Positions 1 to 11,185 of a stretch of 64,000 nt of DNA are shown one piece after another. The notes below the pieces were generated by a model. The model was not told where the DNA came from, did no database searches, and was given only the letters and a program-made list of their open reading frames with translations. Where the stretch lies: NCBI GenBank assembly GCA_037576215.1, contig JBANDB010000002.1, positions 3,038,001 to 3,102,000 of the forward strand. Reading direction: 5' to 3'. Numbering within the stretch: position 1 is the first letter of the stretch; every line of letters starts with the position of its first letter. Position numbers and translations under genes: made by a program. The stretch comes from Armillaria gallica. Taxonomy: Eukaryota > Basidiomycota > Agaricomycetes > Agaricales > Physalacriaceae.

Positions 1-286
1 CGAAGTCCCTCGTTGTCATGCGCTCTCTGGGCCGCTTCGCGGTCACTGAATGAGGTGAAGGCGACGTCCGTTTGTTTGATACTGGCGTCTCGTCCGCCGT
101 TGTTTCCTCTGTCTGCGAGAGTGATGCAGGCGGAGGCGACGGTGAAGGCAGAGGAAAGTCGAAGACCTGGTGGGTAGGGAGGCAGGTGATGGTAGTCGGC
201 TCAGGATTGGCCGTCTTGAACATGGGAGAGGGCGAGCTCGACGAGGAAGACGACGACGGGGAAGGGTAGTAATCCCAGGACTCCAT
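1..286 (-). CDS. N-terminal part of a Ser/Pro-rich protein, possible HAC1-type bZIP factor (runs off window)
   Basis: The minus-strand frame opens at the ATG at 286 and stays open to base 1, giving about 95 residues with no stop. It begins MESWDYYPSP followed by a run of serines, is rich in Ser, Pro and Thr, and ends in a basic stretch, KRPRERMTTRDF, at the window edge. From memory, basidiomycete HAC1/HXL1-type unfolded-protein-response bZIP factors have a similar acidic Ser/Pro N-terminus followed by KRPRER and then the basic region. That memory is the only ground for the family call, because the leucine zipper lies outside the window. If right, it would be the nuclear factor made after Ire1 splicing of its mRNA. 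Another Ser-rich regulator is quite possible. Confidence 0.45.
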   Translation of the reverse strand, partial: MESWDYYPSPSSSSSSSSPSPMFKTANPEPTTITCLPTHQVFDFPLPSPSPPPASLSQTEETTADETPVSNKRTSPSPHSVTAKRPRERMTTRDF

Positions 287-1108
287 ACCACAAGTGCGTA
301 AGATTGGGGACTTGTGGAAAAGAGGCACCCACTGCATTGGCCCTTTTTGTATCCGAACGGCTCGGCGTTAACTGCGAGTTACCTCCGAATTGGGCATCCT
401 CTGATCCCGAACACGGCCACGAACCGAACCGGTTCCTCCACCGACGACTCTCCGCTTCCACCTCTCACTTACACATTTTAAGAAATTATCCATACACGAA
501 GTCCTGCTCTAGGGTGTATTGTCGGTCTCAGCTTTTTTTTATCGTCTATCTCCTCCGATTTCTATCCTGCTGCTAGTACTGCTGCACCAGGGCACCAAGA
601 CAAGGCGCATCATCTAACCCCAGCCTTACTGATCATCTTTTGTTTAGTGATTCAATATCATGTTTCAATTCCGAGTATATAATGTCGTCTTGTATAGTAA
701 CTACCGATACAATGTCCGTGGATCACCGTACCGATTAGATTACATGTTCTCAAAATGATCAGATTTCGACGCGCCCTGGCCCCACCGATAAACGCCGTAC
801 GCGTCCTTGGCCTTCTCTGTTCTACCTATCTTCTTCTACCTGTATTGTACCATTTTTACATGACATGGAACATCTCTTTTTCCCCATACCCAGACTCAGG
901 TACAGGGCCGCGGAATCAAAGTGTCAGTACCTAGCTTAATGGGAGCCCAGGGTTATTCGACTAGGATCTGAGTAGATATCATAGGTAGCAAAATACTCAA
1001 GTCGTAGTCTTAAGTCTTGAAGCTTGACTGCCGAGGCCCGAATATTTAGTCTTGAAACTTAATACACTGAAACTCCTTTGCAAAAAAGGTCATTTCACGC
1101 TTGAAAGA
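287..1108. other. Intergenic: 5' flank of the leftmost gene
   Basis: No reading frame here looks protein-like. A pyrimidine-rich stretch around 530-560 and AT-rich sequence around 640-740 fit a 5' leader and promoter for the leftward gene. No terminator or repeat was recognised. Confidence 0.4.
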
Positions 1109-1205
1109 CTCTCTGGCTGGGAGTCGAACCCAGCTTTCGCGCGGTACAATTTATTCAGGGATATCTTTTGACAGGCGCGTGTACTAACCGATATACTACC
1201 AGAGA
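1109..1205 (-). tRNA. tRNA-Asp (anticodon GTC) with a 25-nt intron
   Basis: Read on the minus strand, the acceptor TCTCTGG (1205-1199) pairs exactly with CCAGAGA (1116-1110), and the discriminator is G at 1109. The D-arm is typical of tRNA-Asp (TATATCGGTTAGTA). The anticodon stem CGCGC/GCGCG encloses the loop CTGTCA plus C, with anticodon GTC at 1172-1170. The T-arm is CTGGG-TTCGACT-CCCAG. A 25-nt intron (1168-1144) sits directly after position 37, the canonical nuclear tRNA intron site, so splicing endonuclease and tRNA ligase would be needed for maturation. A TRL1-type ligase lies at 57.7 kb in this window. All stems pair perfectly, so it should be functional. Confidence 0.93.
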
Positions 1206-4205
1206 TGAAAAGTCGTCCTCACATAGATTAAATCTCCCCCAGTGACATACGTATTTCCCTCTGCACAGTTCAAATCGACGAAGGGCATGACTATTACTAT
1301 AACTTTATCAAAGGGTCAGCAGAAAGTGCAATGATATCATTCCGATCTCGAGCCTTATCTACATAAAATCTCTCACCCGTGATACCATGCGTCATGAACC
1401 GATGCAGGGTCGAAGCACGATTTCCATGAAATCGCCTTTAAGCTTCCTTCCCCCTCCTCCTCCTCTTATCGATTAGGAACTTCTTGGCTCAGAACCAGTT
1501 CAACTGGTACGAGTCTATACTTACCACCGCGCCCATTCACTAGTACCAAGGCCCGATGCCTATATCACCCGACCACGTTGGCAAGGCCCGGTGAGTCGTT
1601 CATATGATCCTTTCCGCGTTTTGTCCGATACACCGGTGAACTGATGAAATTTTCGCCAGAGTGTGTAAAAGAATAATCCTCTTATGTACGTTGGGATAGC
1701 AATTAGTGCGATCGGTTCGTTCGCTCCTCGATTGTCCTGCCGAGCTATTCCTATTTTTCTCCCGAGAAATCTATGGATCCGCCATCGAATCCGCTCTATA
1801 CCCAAGGTTATCCTTAGTGGAAGCCAAGAGATATCTATATCTGCGCGCAATCTTGGATCGGTGAAAACTTTTCCTAACCTCATAAACTGACAGCAGCTGA
1901 CAGGCCAGAATATTTTTGAACGCGACCTAGGAGAAAGAGTAGAGCCATCTGTCAAAAGTGAGGGGACCGTGACATGCTCACGTGGCCCTGACGCGTTAAT
2001 GACGCGAATTTTCTGCGATTATGTAACTGTTCTGCACAGCCTTCCCATCCGATTATCACTTGCGACACATGCCAATAGACTTTTCTCCCGCAGGATCTGG
2101 GCTTGTTCATATCACCTGTATTCTATCAGATGCGTCATGGTCTACCAGTAGGAAGGGAGGAACAGCCATCGAGCTCCAATACCGTCATCCTTGCTTGTCG
2201 AGCCTCCGTGGAATGGCCCTTCTTGATTCCAAGGTTTGCTTGTATCGCGTCCATTTGTCTAACAGGCCCCGATATCTACACCCCGCACATATAACGGCGA
2301 AGTCCACTGGCGCGATAACCCGATCCTTTGTTGCCTGTGCTGAACAGGCAGAAAGAAGTACCAATGTACGTCCTGTATAAACATTTTCCAAGGCACTTAT
2401 GTTTTGGCGATGGTGGATCTTAACGGGATGCCGATACCGTATCAATATCATTCCAGCATGATGGATTCTCTGACATGACCTCATTCAACTCCCCTAGACT
2501 ATTATTATGTGCTTTGAATGCTACTTTCGTAGTACAATGACGCAGGCAGCCCAAAACTGAGCTGGCTGCAATGGCGTCGGCCGACAGCGCGAATGCCGCC
2601 CGAGAATGACCATAGGTAGACTCCAGTAAATCACCTCCGCTATCCTTTTCTCACACACAACTGGTCAGATCACAGAAACCTTGTGCTGGAGCATCTGCCT
2701 CTTATAACTCAAATTTGGAGCCTTCTTCTGATCGAGGGCGGCGCATCTAGACAATCGTCCACTCGAAAAATGACATTGCGTTGAAACAACATCAGATTGG
2801 TCGTTAACCTGAGTGTTCGAAGAGGCTTCGCGATATTGAACTTCATATTGCTGCAAAGGCCGATCCAGGGTTAGCACTTCCTCTGGAATAGTCTCTGAAT
2901 CTGGAATCTTTCTCGGTGCGACCAATTATCCTTCCCTATCATTCAAAGGCGCGGATGAATTTACCAGTCGTCGGAGTTCCTTGTGCATGCATGACACAGC
3001 CGATTCAGCACTTTGCTGACCCGGAGTTGTAAGTATGGCGGATCCCCCTACGTTCGAGCAGCGGTTCAAGTATGGATCATGTGCGTAACGGACGCTTTTT
3101 TGTCAAAATTTGACTGACGTGAGGGTACAGAGATGGGGAAGACACTCCTGGCAGGTGACTCAGTCGCGCCGGTCAAAATTCCAGAGAAATATCTGGAATA
3201 GAGACGAAATTTTGACTAGGTCTTTTGACCACAGCAAAATCCGTTGGCTTTACAATTAATAACCGGAATCTCGACTGAATTTGCTGTGGTCAAAAGCGTG
3301 GGTCTAGATTCATACGTTATCATCTGTGTTCACCGGTTTTGCTTCGCCGGAAATCACTGCTTACCAGGAGTGAGATGTAACCGCAACGTTTCATAAGAAA
3401 AAGGATAGAAGGCGTCTTCAAAGACGTACTAGTGACTGAGGATGATTGCCAAGAAAATGTAAGTAGATCAAAGCTAGTGCATCGCTTTTGAATTTGACGC
3501 CTCGGTAGATGGTGCATAATTGATGCCTTGAATTCATGTGGAAGAGCGCGTGAATTACTTTCAGCTGAGTAAACAGGCCACGGCCCCGATGACGAAGTCA
3601 GCATTATTATCATGTTCATCTCCACTTTCCGTCGCTCTATATAAGTACTTACATATCTACCTGGGAACGGCGTGAGTGTGATTCAGCCTATCGAGGCTCT
3701 CCTAGTTTCATATCTACGGACCATCCATGCAGTAAGTGATGGACTGCGACTTTGGTGAATCTCGCTTGCTCCCTCGGCTTCTCTACCATTTCTGTCTCTA
3801 TCGATTAGAAGTTGTGCAGGTCGATGCCCTTCATTTTCGAAAGGCGGTTCATATTAACTACCCCGTATCCGAGTATAGCAAACTGCAGTATGTAACAGCA
3901 TCTCCACCGGCATGCGTACAGCCCTAAACAAGACGGAGGTCCAATATTAGACAAGTCCCGGTCATCTAAAGACCCGCGACAACCGTGCGCACGAAGGCAC
4001 AAAGCTAGTCGAGTCCTTCCCTTTTATCTCATTTCAGCTGCCAGTCAAAAAAAAAATACATCAATTCCATTAAATGTTAATCTATAGCTTCAGGTACAAA
4101 GTTGATAATTACATAGTGCATCAATTGAGTAACGGTGGTTTCGAGCCGCTTGTGTTTTTAGTTTACTTGGTTTGCGCGTACGGATGCATTGTGCGCCCTC
4201 CGCCC
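1206..4205. other. About 3 kb with no supportable gene
   Basis: All frames here are short and overlap one another on both strands. The longest are a 131-codon minus frame at 1560-1955 and an 86-codon minus frame at 2665-2925, and neither shows a domain or a consistent splice pattern. A short CTC microsatellite lies near 1450-1463. A palindromic block at 3172-3296 is listed separately. Decayed transposon sequence is possible, but I recognise no transposase or reverse transcriptase motif. Confidence 0.4.
3172..3296. repeat. Nested inverted repeats (possible MITE or palindromic element)
   Basis: Two palindromes lie side by side. In the first, GTCAAAATT at 3172-3180 pairs with AATTTTGAC at 3208-3216, and inside it ATTCCAGA at 3178-3185 pairs exactly with TCTGGAAT at 3192-3199. 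In the second, the 19-mer at 3222-3240 matches the reverse complement of 3278-3296 at 18 of 19 positions around a 37-bp spacer. A related GTCAAAATTTGAC motif lies just upstream near 3102-3114. Repeated GTCAAAA termini suggest a small non-autonomous element, but no target-site duplication was established. Confidence 0.55.
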
Positions 4206-6400
4206 TCACAATGTATGATAGAACCCCGGCTGACCCTGGATCGGTTCTTTCAGCTTGCCCTCTTTCATCAGCCTGTTCAACCTCGAGAAATGTATCACTG
4301 TCACCAGCACAGTTCCAATGAGCACAATTTGAGTCCCGATCGTCACCCACAGACCTAGGAATTTTCGTATATCAGAGCGGTGGAGTGAGGAGAAAAGAAT
4401 ACCCACCAGGGACATATTTTGGAAAATCCTTCTCCCGAAATACGGTCGAAGCGATGATTCCGCCGATACCTGCGCAGCCCGAAGTCAACGCAGTTTGCAC
4501 AGACCTAATGATGATGAGCGGATTGGGTATTGAGGGGAGGGAAGTCGAGAACGAGGCTCATCAGTACGTACCGTTTACTCTGCGATACGACATTATTGGC
4601 ACCATACGCTAGGATACATGGTATGGCACCCGCACTTCCAATGTTGATAAGAAAAGTACCTAGTCACTTGACTTGAGGAATGGAAGTTGAGAGTAAAGGA
4701 GAGCACCTACCAAAGTACCGCAAGGCATGTGGTTGGCAAAACGCTGTTAAGCAACATCCGACAATGCAAATGCATGCTTGGATGATGATGAAGGTGCTCC
4801 GGTGCTTGTATCGGTCCGAAATCCACGCAAAGAAGAGCGCAGAGATGAACTAGCGAGAATATTTTTAAGTTACTGCCCAGGTGACCGTGATGGAAGTCGG
4901 CATACCGCTGGACCATAGGGAGGTGCGCTCTAGAAACCACTAGTCAACCAAGATTTTGATCATTGAATAGATGGAACTTACCAGAAGAAGGGACATACTT
5001 CTCCCGTAGCCCATACCACCCAGGATAATAGAAATAAAGTAAGCTAGCATGTACGACGGCACAGTCGAACACGCCAGCATAATGCCTAGCACCTCCAATC
5101 AGCCAGAACCCAACGCCAAGCGTCACGCTTTTGCATACCATAAGTCCAAATCGACCAATCCTTCAGGTGGAACCAAATCTTAGCTGGAGTCAAGACATCC
5201 GGTACCGAATCTCCACGGTCAATTTCGATCCTCCTTAGAACCACCGCTGTCTGCTCCGGGGTCAAGAACCGGTTCTTGTCCGGGAAATCAGGGACATAAA
5301 GGTACGTGATGAGGCCCAGGAATATTGTGAATGCGCCCTCGATGATCTGTAATATAGTGCATGGCCGCCGCATGAATAATGGAAGTAAATCACTTTAGAA
5401 ATCAACAAATGCTCACAAAGATCCAGGACCAACCGGCAATACCCCGTTTTCCGTCAAGCAAACTGATGCAGTAGGCAAGGATAGGAGCGAAGCCGGCAAT
5501 TGTTAGAGATATCATGTAGAATGCAGCCAGCCTGGCAGTTGTAGAACATGTCAATTAACTGACATTTGATGACTAGACGGAACAGACCTCTTTGCGACTT
5601 CGTGACGCGTGTACCTACAGGCCAGAAAAGATGGAATTAGGTCCGGATATTGTAGAACGTAATGAGGGGAGTCTTACCAAGTTGAGATGATATACACGAG
5701 AGCAGGAAAGAGCCCGGCCTAAGCGGAGTCAGGTCCGATCAAAAGATAGAAATGACGGAGCGATCTGCACCTCCATGGCACCCAACAACACGCGTAAAAC
5801 GGTAAGAACTTCCCAGGTCTTGACGAACCCGATTGATAAGCATACGGCGCCCCATGCGGTAACAATAAAAGATAGGAAGACGCGCGCTCCTATCTTGCGA
5901 AGAAGGATATTCCCAGGTACTTGACTATCAATATGATTAGCTAGGAGCGCGCAGCAAAAATAAGAGACAGCAACGTACAATAGCACGTAAGGAATAAAGT
6001 ACATGCACGTCGCGATACTGTATCGAGATCCGACATCAAGTCCCTATAGTACGAAGATTAGAATCGACCTGCGCAAGAATAGCAGGTTTTTACCAATGCT
6101 TCGCCCATGCCGGCTGTCCTAGCGACACTAATATTTAATCGGTCAACTAAGGCGACGGAGTAGAGAAGAGCTAGAAGCGGAAGCATTCGGATGTCCACCC
6201 ATCGCCTATTAACAGGTTCAGACACGAAAATCCAATGAAAGGATTTGCACGACATACATGGTCTTCTGCTCAAATATAGGATCGATGACATCCTCCAATT
6301 TCTCTGTCCCAGCTTCCAACGAGTCCGGTCGAGGTGACAGGTCCACTTTGGGTGAGTCTACGTAGTTAACAGAAGCAGTGTATGTAGAACCTGGTGACAT
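4206..6400 (-). CDS. MFS transporter, anion:cation symporter (allantoate/nicotinate permease) family, copy 1
   Basis: Plasma-membrane 12-helix transporter of the ACS family (relatives of DAL5 allantoate and TNA1 nicotinate permeases). Exons in order encode an acidic N-terminus ending EQKTM, a first helix with MLPLLALLYSVALVDRLNIS, then RYSIATCMYFIPYVL, NILLRKIGARV, LYVPDFPDKNRFLTPEQT and a C-terminus QGQPGFYHTL that matches the family ending GQPGFRYTL. The first introns (AT|GTATGT after EQKT, then a second after GMGEAL) fall at the same places and phases as in the next gene, so the two are tandem paralogues. The ATG at 6400 is the first in frame, but the frame stays open upstream to a possible acceptor near 6467, so a further 5' exon cannot be excluded. 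The substrate cannot be told from sequence. Confidence 0.88.
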
Positions 6401-7736
6401 GTCGAGAGTGGGATGGGGAATGGGATGGGAAGATGCATCATCGTCGTATATCAATGAAAATGCCTGTAGGGTGGAAGAGGGACCCTGGGAGACTTCAGGG
6501 ACAGTAGTACGGCATCAACGAGCACCAGACGTCGGAGGTAGTGTATAATTCCATTCCGTTCATTTCTGGATTCCTGTATTAATTCAGTAGGCACCGCCCC
6601 CTTGAATTTTAGCCCTCAGAGAAGATAGATAGGTAAGCTTACTATTGGATCAGGAAGCCATGGTCGGATTTCAATTGAAAGATGCTCGGCACCAGAGTAA
6701 CAACGGTCCTTTGACAGTCCTCTACTGGACGCAATAGAGAGAGAGTAAAACATGCCTGCTAACCAACATCAGAACCGCTGCAAAAAATAGAAGAAATGAC
6801 GGAAACCGAGGGATACGATACACGGCATCTTTTGCCGAGGTTTCTGTTGGCCTCGGACCAACGGCGGATTGACGAAGTGCGGCTTGCTCCAAGGAAGTTG
6901 ATGCGTGTGGACCGACAAACTTTGTATACACAATGTACACACAGGTACGGGTTCAGTCAGTGTCCGTAATGCGGCTCGCCAAGGCTACTAACAAACATCG
7001 GTCGCTGATCATGCACAAAGCCAAACAGACGGAAGGACCACGCCCGGCCGTTCCCCAGCCTCCGCGTCACCCCTTCACCCCATTACAAGTAAGTCAATCA
7101 ATTTGACTGACTCAAAACTTGCAGGGAAGAAGTACGAAGGAGGAATGTTCTTTTTTTAGAAAACGATTCTTATATCTACACGATGTTTCAAGTTTCAAGC
7201 CATAGTACAGTCCCCTAGTTCACATACATACTACCCGCTATCCACTTCCCCGAAATGGGGTGAATATCCTATCCCCGCCGTTCTTCAGATCCTAGATGTA
7301 CTAGAAACCGGTCTGAAAGCAATATTTAACACAGCTCAGAGTTATAGAATGCCGGTACCGGTGGCGCGAGCAGACCTCGCTCTCTCGTCTACATCTTAGC
7401 CGCGGAACAATTGTGAGCGGCGAGCGCTACCTCTCCATGTACCTATTTTCAGTTCGGAGCTAGTCACCTGGGCGCCCAGAATGGCTGTTGAATACTAAGA
7501 GCTTGTTCCGCACATCTTAACGAAAAAAGGGTCGTCTCAAGTAGGAAACAAGAATTGAAGCACAGCTAGATCCTAGCAGATCGGATCCATGCACCGACGA
7601 CCGTTGCATGCGCGGTTGGAGCTTATTTGTGCGAAGGCAGGCAACTCTTCAATGAAAATGTTCAGAAGCAATAGATTAAGTTCGGCATAGATAGTAGAGC
7701 ACGCTTTCTTCTCCGTCCCCAAAACACCCCAGATAA
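6401..7736. other. Intergenic between tandem transporters
   Basis: Holds the 5' flank of transporter copy 1 and the 3' flank of copy 2. A 72-codon minus frame at 6722-6940 has one hydrophobic stretch (FPSFLLFFAAVLMLV), but it has no homologue I recognise. I do not call it. Confidence 0.4.
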
Positions 7737-9926
7737 TTATAGCGTGTATAAAAAGACTCCGACCTGACTGTCTCCCCCCAGCTTCGCCTTCTTATTCTTA
7801 TACCAGAAGTGTACCGTCATGATACCAAGCAGGACTAATGCGAGGACCTGTAGGGAGATCGTTGCAATGATCCCCGGAATGTATCGCGGAGAATCTTGTT
7901 GACGATAGATAGTGGTCGCGATGATCCCACCTATTCCGCCGAAGCTGACTGTGATCGCCGTAGTAACAGCCCGCTTAGAGTGTGAGACGATGTTGTTCGA
8001 TGCCTGATCATGGATCTAAGCATTGATGCCGAACTGCGAGGAAAAGACTGAAGACATACATAGGCCAGAATCCCAGGGATACATCCCGCAGAGCCTGCGT
8101 TAGCCAAAAACATGCCTGTTGTGAAACATGAGTAAAAGGAACAGATACAAGACACAAGAACAAATTCCTCGTCGGACTCACCAGTATAATGCCAGCCAGG
8201 GATGCTGGTGTACGCCGTCAAGGCCAATCCGATTATGGACATCAGTATTTGTATGGCGAGGAACAAAGCTCTCATATGATATTTGTCGGACAACCACGCA
8301 AAGAAGAAGATGCTAACAGCCTGTAGGTGAAAACTCAGTACACTCAGTTTGAAACCAGCCCAATTACTTACCGCAAAAATGTACGGGGGAGCACTCTTTT
8401 CGTTCCGCGCAGAAGATAATCCCATTAGCAAAGTGATGAATCTAACCAACCGGAGCTTACAAGCAGCAGGGACATCTCCACATTCCATCCCATCCCGTAC
8501 AAAATCAGAGTGACAAAATATCTGCGATGAATATGGTCAGTCAAGGGATCATAAATGAAAGCCGGAAGGGATCAGATGACGAACCCAACTGCATACGCCG
8601 GGACCGTTATACACAGATACATCACGGCTGTATTGCTATGAATAAGTGATATCGGACATGGGTGACCAGATACTGACCATACACCCAGACCTTCCAATCA
8701 CTGAGATGCAGCAACACCTTTCCCTTCAATGAATCAGGCAATGAATCACCGCGGTCTTCTTCAATGCGCCACAATACCAGGGTAGTCTGTTCAGCGGTAA
8801 GGAAGTCGTTCCTGTCGGGAAAGTCGGGGATGTACAGCCGCGATGCGATCCCAAAGATAACGGTGACCATCCCTTCGATGATCTATGAACATTCGCAAGA
8901 ATCAATCCACATATATGGTCTTCAGCATAACGCCCTAACTCACAAAGATCCAGGACCACCCGCCGAGGCCTCCTTTACCATCAAGAAGACTCAGACCGTA
9001 TGCCAAAATGGCACTGAATCCACCAGCGAGAATGGACGTCATATACAGCCCAGCTAATCTAGATTAACAAGATCAGCAAATAGTAATAGCACCCATGACA
9101 GGGCCACTCATACTTCTTCTGAACTTCATGGCGTTTATACCTAACACCGATGAATACGAGGTCAAACACGATAAGCATGATTGACCGGCTCACCAGGTAG
9201 TCACGATGAACACCAATGCCGGGAAAAATCCCGCCTAGTACACGGATAAGTTACCGAAGTGAGACAAATGTACAATTAAATAGCAATAGCCTTACCTCGA
9301 AGACGCCTAGAAGAGCCCGGCAGAGTGCCAAGTATCCCCAAGAAGGAACAAAGCCCATTCCAACCTGTACAGCACCCCAGGCAATTACAGTACTGGTAAG
9401 GAGATTACGGGCTCCAAATGCACGTAGACACATGTTGCTCGGAAGTTCGCTATAAAAATTAGCGTTTAGATAGGTATCATCAACACGTCAGAAGAAGCGA
9501 GGACGAACAGAAGGATGTAAGGGATGAAATAGATGCATGATACGATGCTGTAGCGTGCACCAACACTTAATTCCTGCAGATCATAAGTAATCATCAACGG
9601 TTATCAAAAGCATTCATGTACACGTACAAGAGCTTTATCCATACCCGCAATACGCGCCACGCCCATGTTGGACCTATCTATGAGAGCTAGTGCGTAAAGA
9701 GCTCCAAGTATGGGTAATAACCGCAAATCGACGCGACGCCTGCGAACATTTGAACAAAGCGTACAGGAAGGATGCTAAAAGCAACATACATCGTTTGGCG
9801 TTCAAACAACGCGTCAACTTGCTCGCTACCACCGTTGTTAGCCGCGACTTCGACATCAGAAGACAGCGACGGGGGCTTCAGCACTGTCGCATGTTCAACA
9901 GAGGCTCTGGAGGACGAGATGGACAT
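7737..9926 (-). CDS. MFS transporter, anion:cation symporter (allantoate/nicotinate permease) family, copy 2
   Basis: Second tandem ACS-family permease. It starts at ATG 9926 (MSISSSRASV). Exon 1 ends at 9790 and a 50-bp GT-AG intron (9789-9740) leads into RRVDLRLLPILGALYALALI and DRSNMGVARIAGMDKAL. Later exons give GARYSIVSCIYFIPYILLEL, PSNMCLRAFGARNLL, GMGFVPSWGYLALCRALLG, YIPDFPDRNDFLTAEQTT and a last exon with SFGGIGGIIATTIYRQ, ending in FLYTL with stop TAA at 7739-7737. Every intron I traced joins in frame, so the gene appears intact. The cytosolic tail is shorter than in copy 1 and lacks the GQPG before the end. It probably carries a small organic anion such as nicotinate, allantoate or a dipeptide into the cell. 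The substrate is inference only. Confidence 0.9.
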
Positions 9927-11185
9927 TGTGGTGATGAAAGAAGATGGAGGACCTCAGCGTTGTTTCTTGATGCTTTAATAACTCGATGGAACTGACCAAG
10001 CATGCGGTGATGCAGAAGCCGGAAGAGCAGAAGGACAATCGAGATGTTTGGAAGGGCATCCGATTGTAGATAGAAGGAAACCATCGCAGGAAAGGTGCAC
10101 TCGCAGAGGTGAGCACCGTAGTGCTGATCACAATTCTAGGCGCTCAACGTCCATTTCTCAGCACATTGGGGCTAGAGTCCAGGTGTTTCGTTGGATACCT
10201 GGAAGTCCTGTTGAGAAAGATATCTTGCGTCTAGTATACTCTGAAAGCAAAACGAAGAAGCTTACTTGCCATACAGGACTTCGATGTCTCCCTCTCCGTC
10301 CGCGGAGTTCTGTGATGGACGTATACGTAACACTCTCGTACAATGTAATGTTGAAACCTTCGTCCCAACATCTTTTCGAGGACGAGCCGCACCTAAGTCC
10401 GTATATCGACGTTCTGTTAGGCATCCACGGGTTTCGGTTACCCTTCAGAGGTCGGTATATGCGGTACCCGGTCCTAGTAGAAGTCCAAGACGGAACGCTC
10501 GAATCATCGCATGGTAGGTGGGCTGCGAAATGAATACTCCAGGCTCAGTATACACGTGTTAGCGACGCTTAATAGCCAACTTGCTCCTACAAGACCGAGT
10601 TAAGGCCCAGTTGCCCGCCACTATGGGTCAATTTCTACCGAGAATGTCTGTCAATTCGCCTTGGACTGCCAAAGCGTCGCATGTGGTTCCGAGGACGATT
10701 GTCGCGTCTAGAAATACCGGAAAGCAGAAATCGAGGCGGGGGCACGTCGTAGCCGGTGTTCAAATCATCTCGGCAAACGCCGAATGCCAATTTTCCTCCA
10801 TTATAGCGCCGGCCCGCCTCATCCCGCCCTTACCCAGAGTTATCAACGATGCCTTCTATAAAATTTTGTTAGGGTGGGTTCTCTTTAACTCCTTCTCTAG
10901 CAAAGGTTGCCTAAACTGGCATCGTAACAGCGAGGCACATCGATGATGAATTGATTGAATGTTCCCTCATCCACATGACAATCGATAATTATTCTTTCTT
11001 ATTCGCGCCCTCGTCGAGCCGGCTTGATAGTTCCCGAGATCTTTGCGCCTTTCCACTGTCATTATGGCCTCCTTGCTATCATCAGGAGTATCAGTGGTGC
11101 TCGGCGTTGAATCTCCGACTGGAATGTATATTATGGTATTCACCCGAGATGTAGATGTCTGTTCTGTATTACTGTGCTAAAAGAT
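9927..11185. other. Intergenic between transporter copy 2 and the decayed copy 3
   Basis: A 161-codon plus frame (10048-10533) overlaps an 88-codon minus frame. Neither has a recognisable domain or splice structure. The stretch contains the 5' flank of copy 2 and otherwise nothing I can support. Confidence 0.4.

Noticed and set aside
1440..1475. CTC-rich microsatellite as a regulatory element
   Set aside because: Too short and too common in fungal intergenic DNA to support a function.
1560..1955. 131-codon minus-strand frame in the gene desert
   Set aside because: Basic, low-information composition with no recognisable motif; overlaps a plus frame of equal plausibility.
10048..10533. 161-codon plus-strand frame between transporters
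   Set aside because: No domain, no codon or splice support, and overlapping frames of similar quality on the minus strand.
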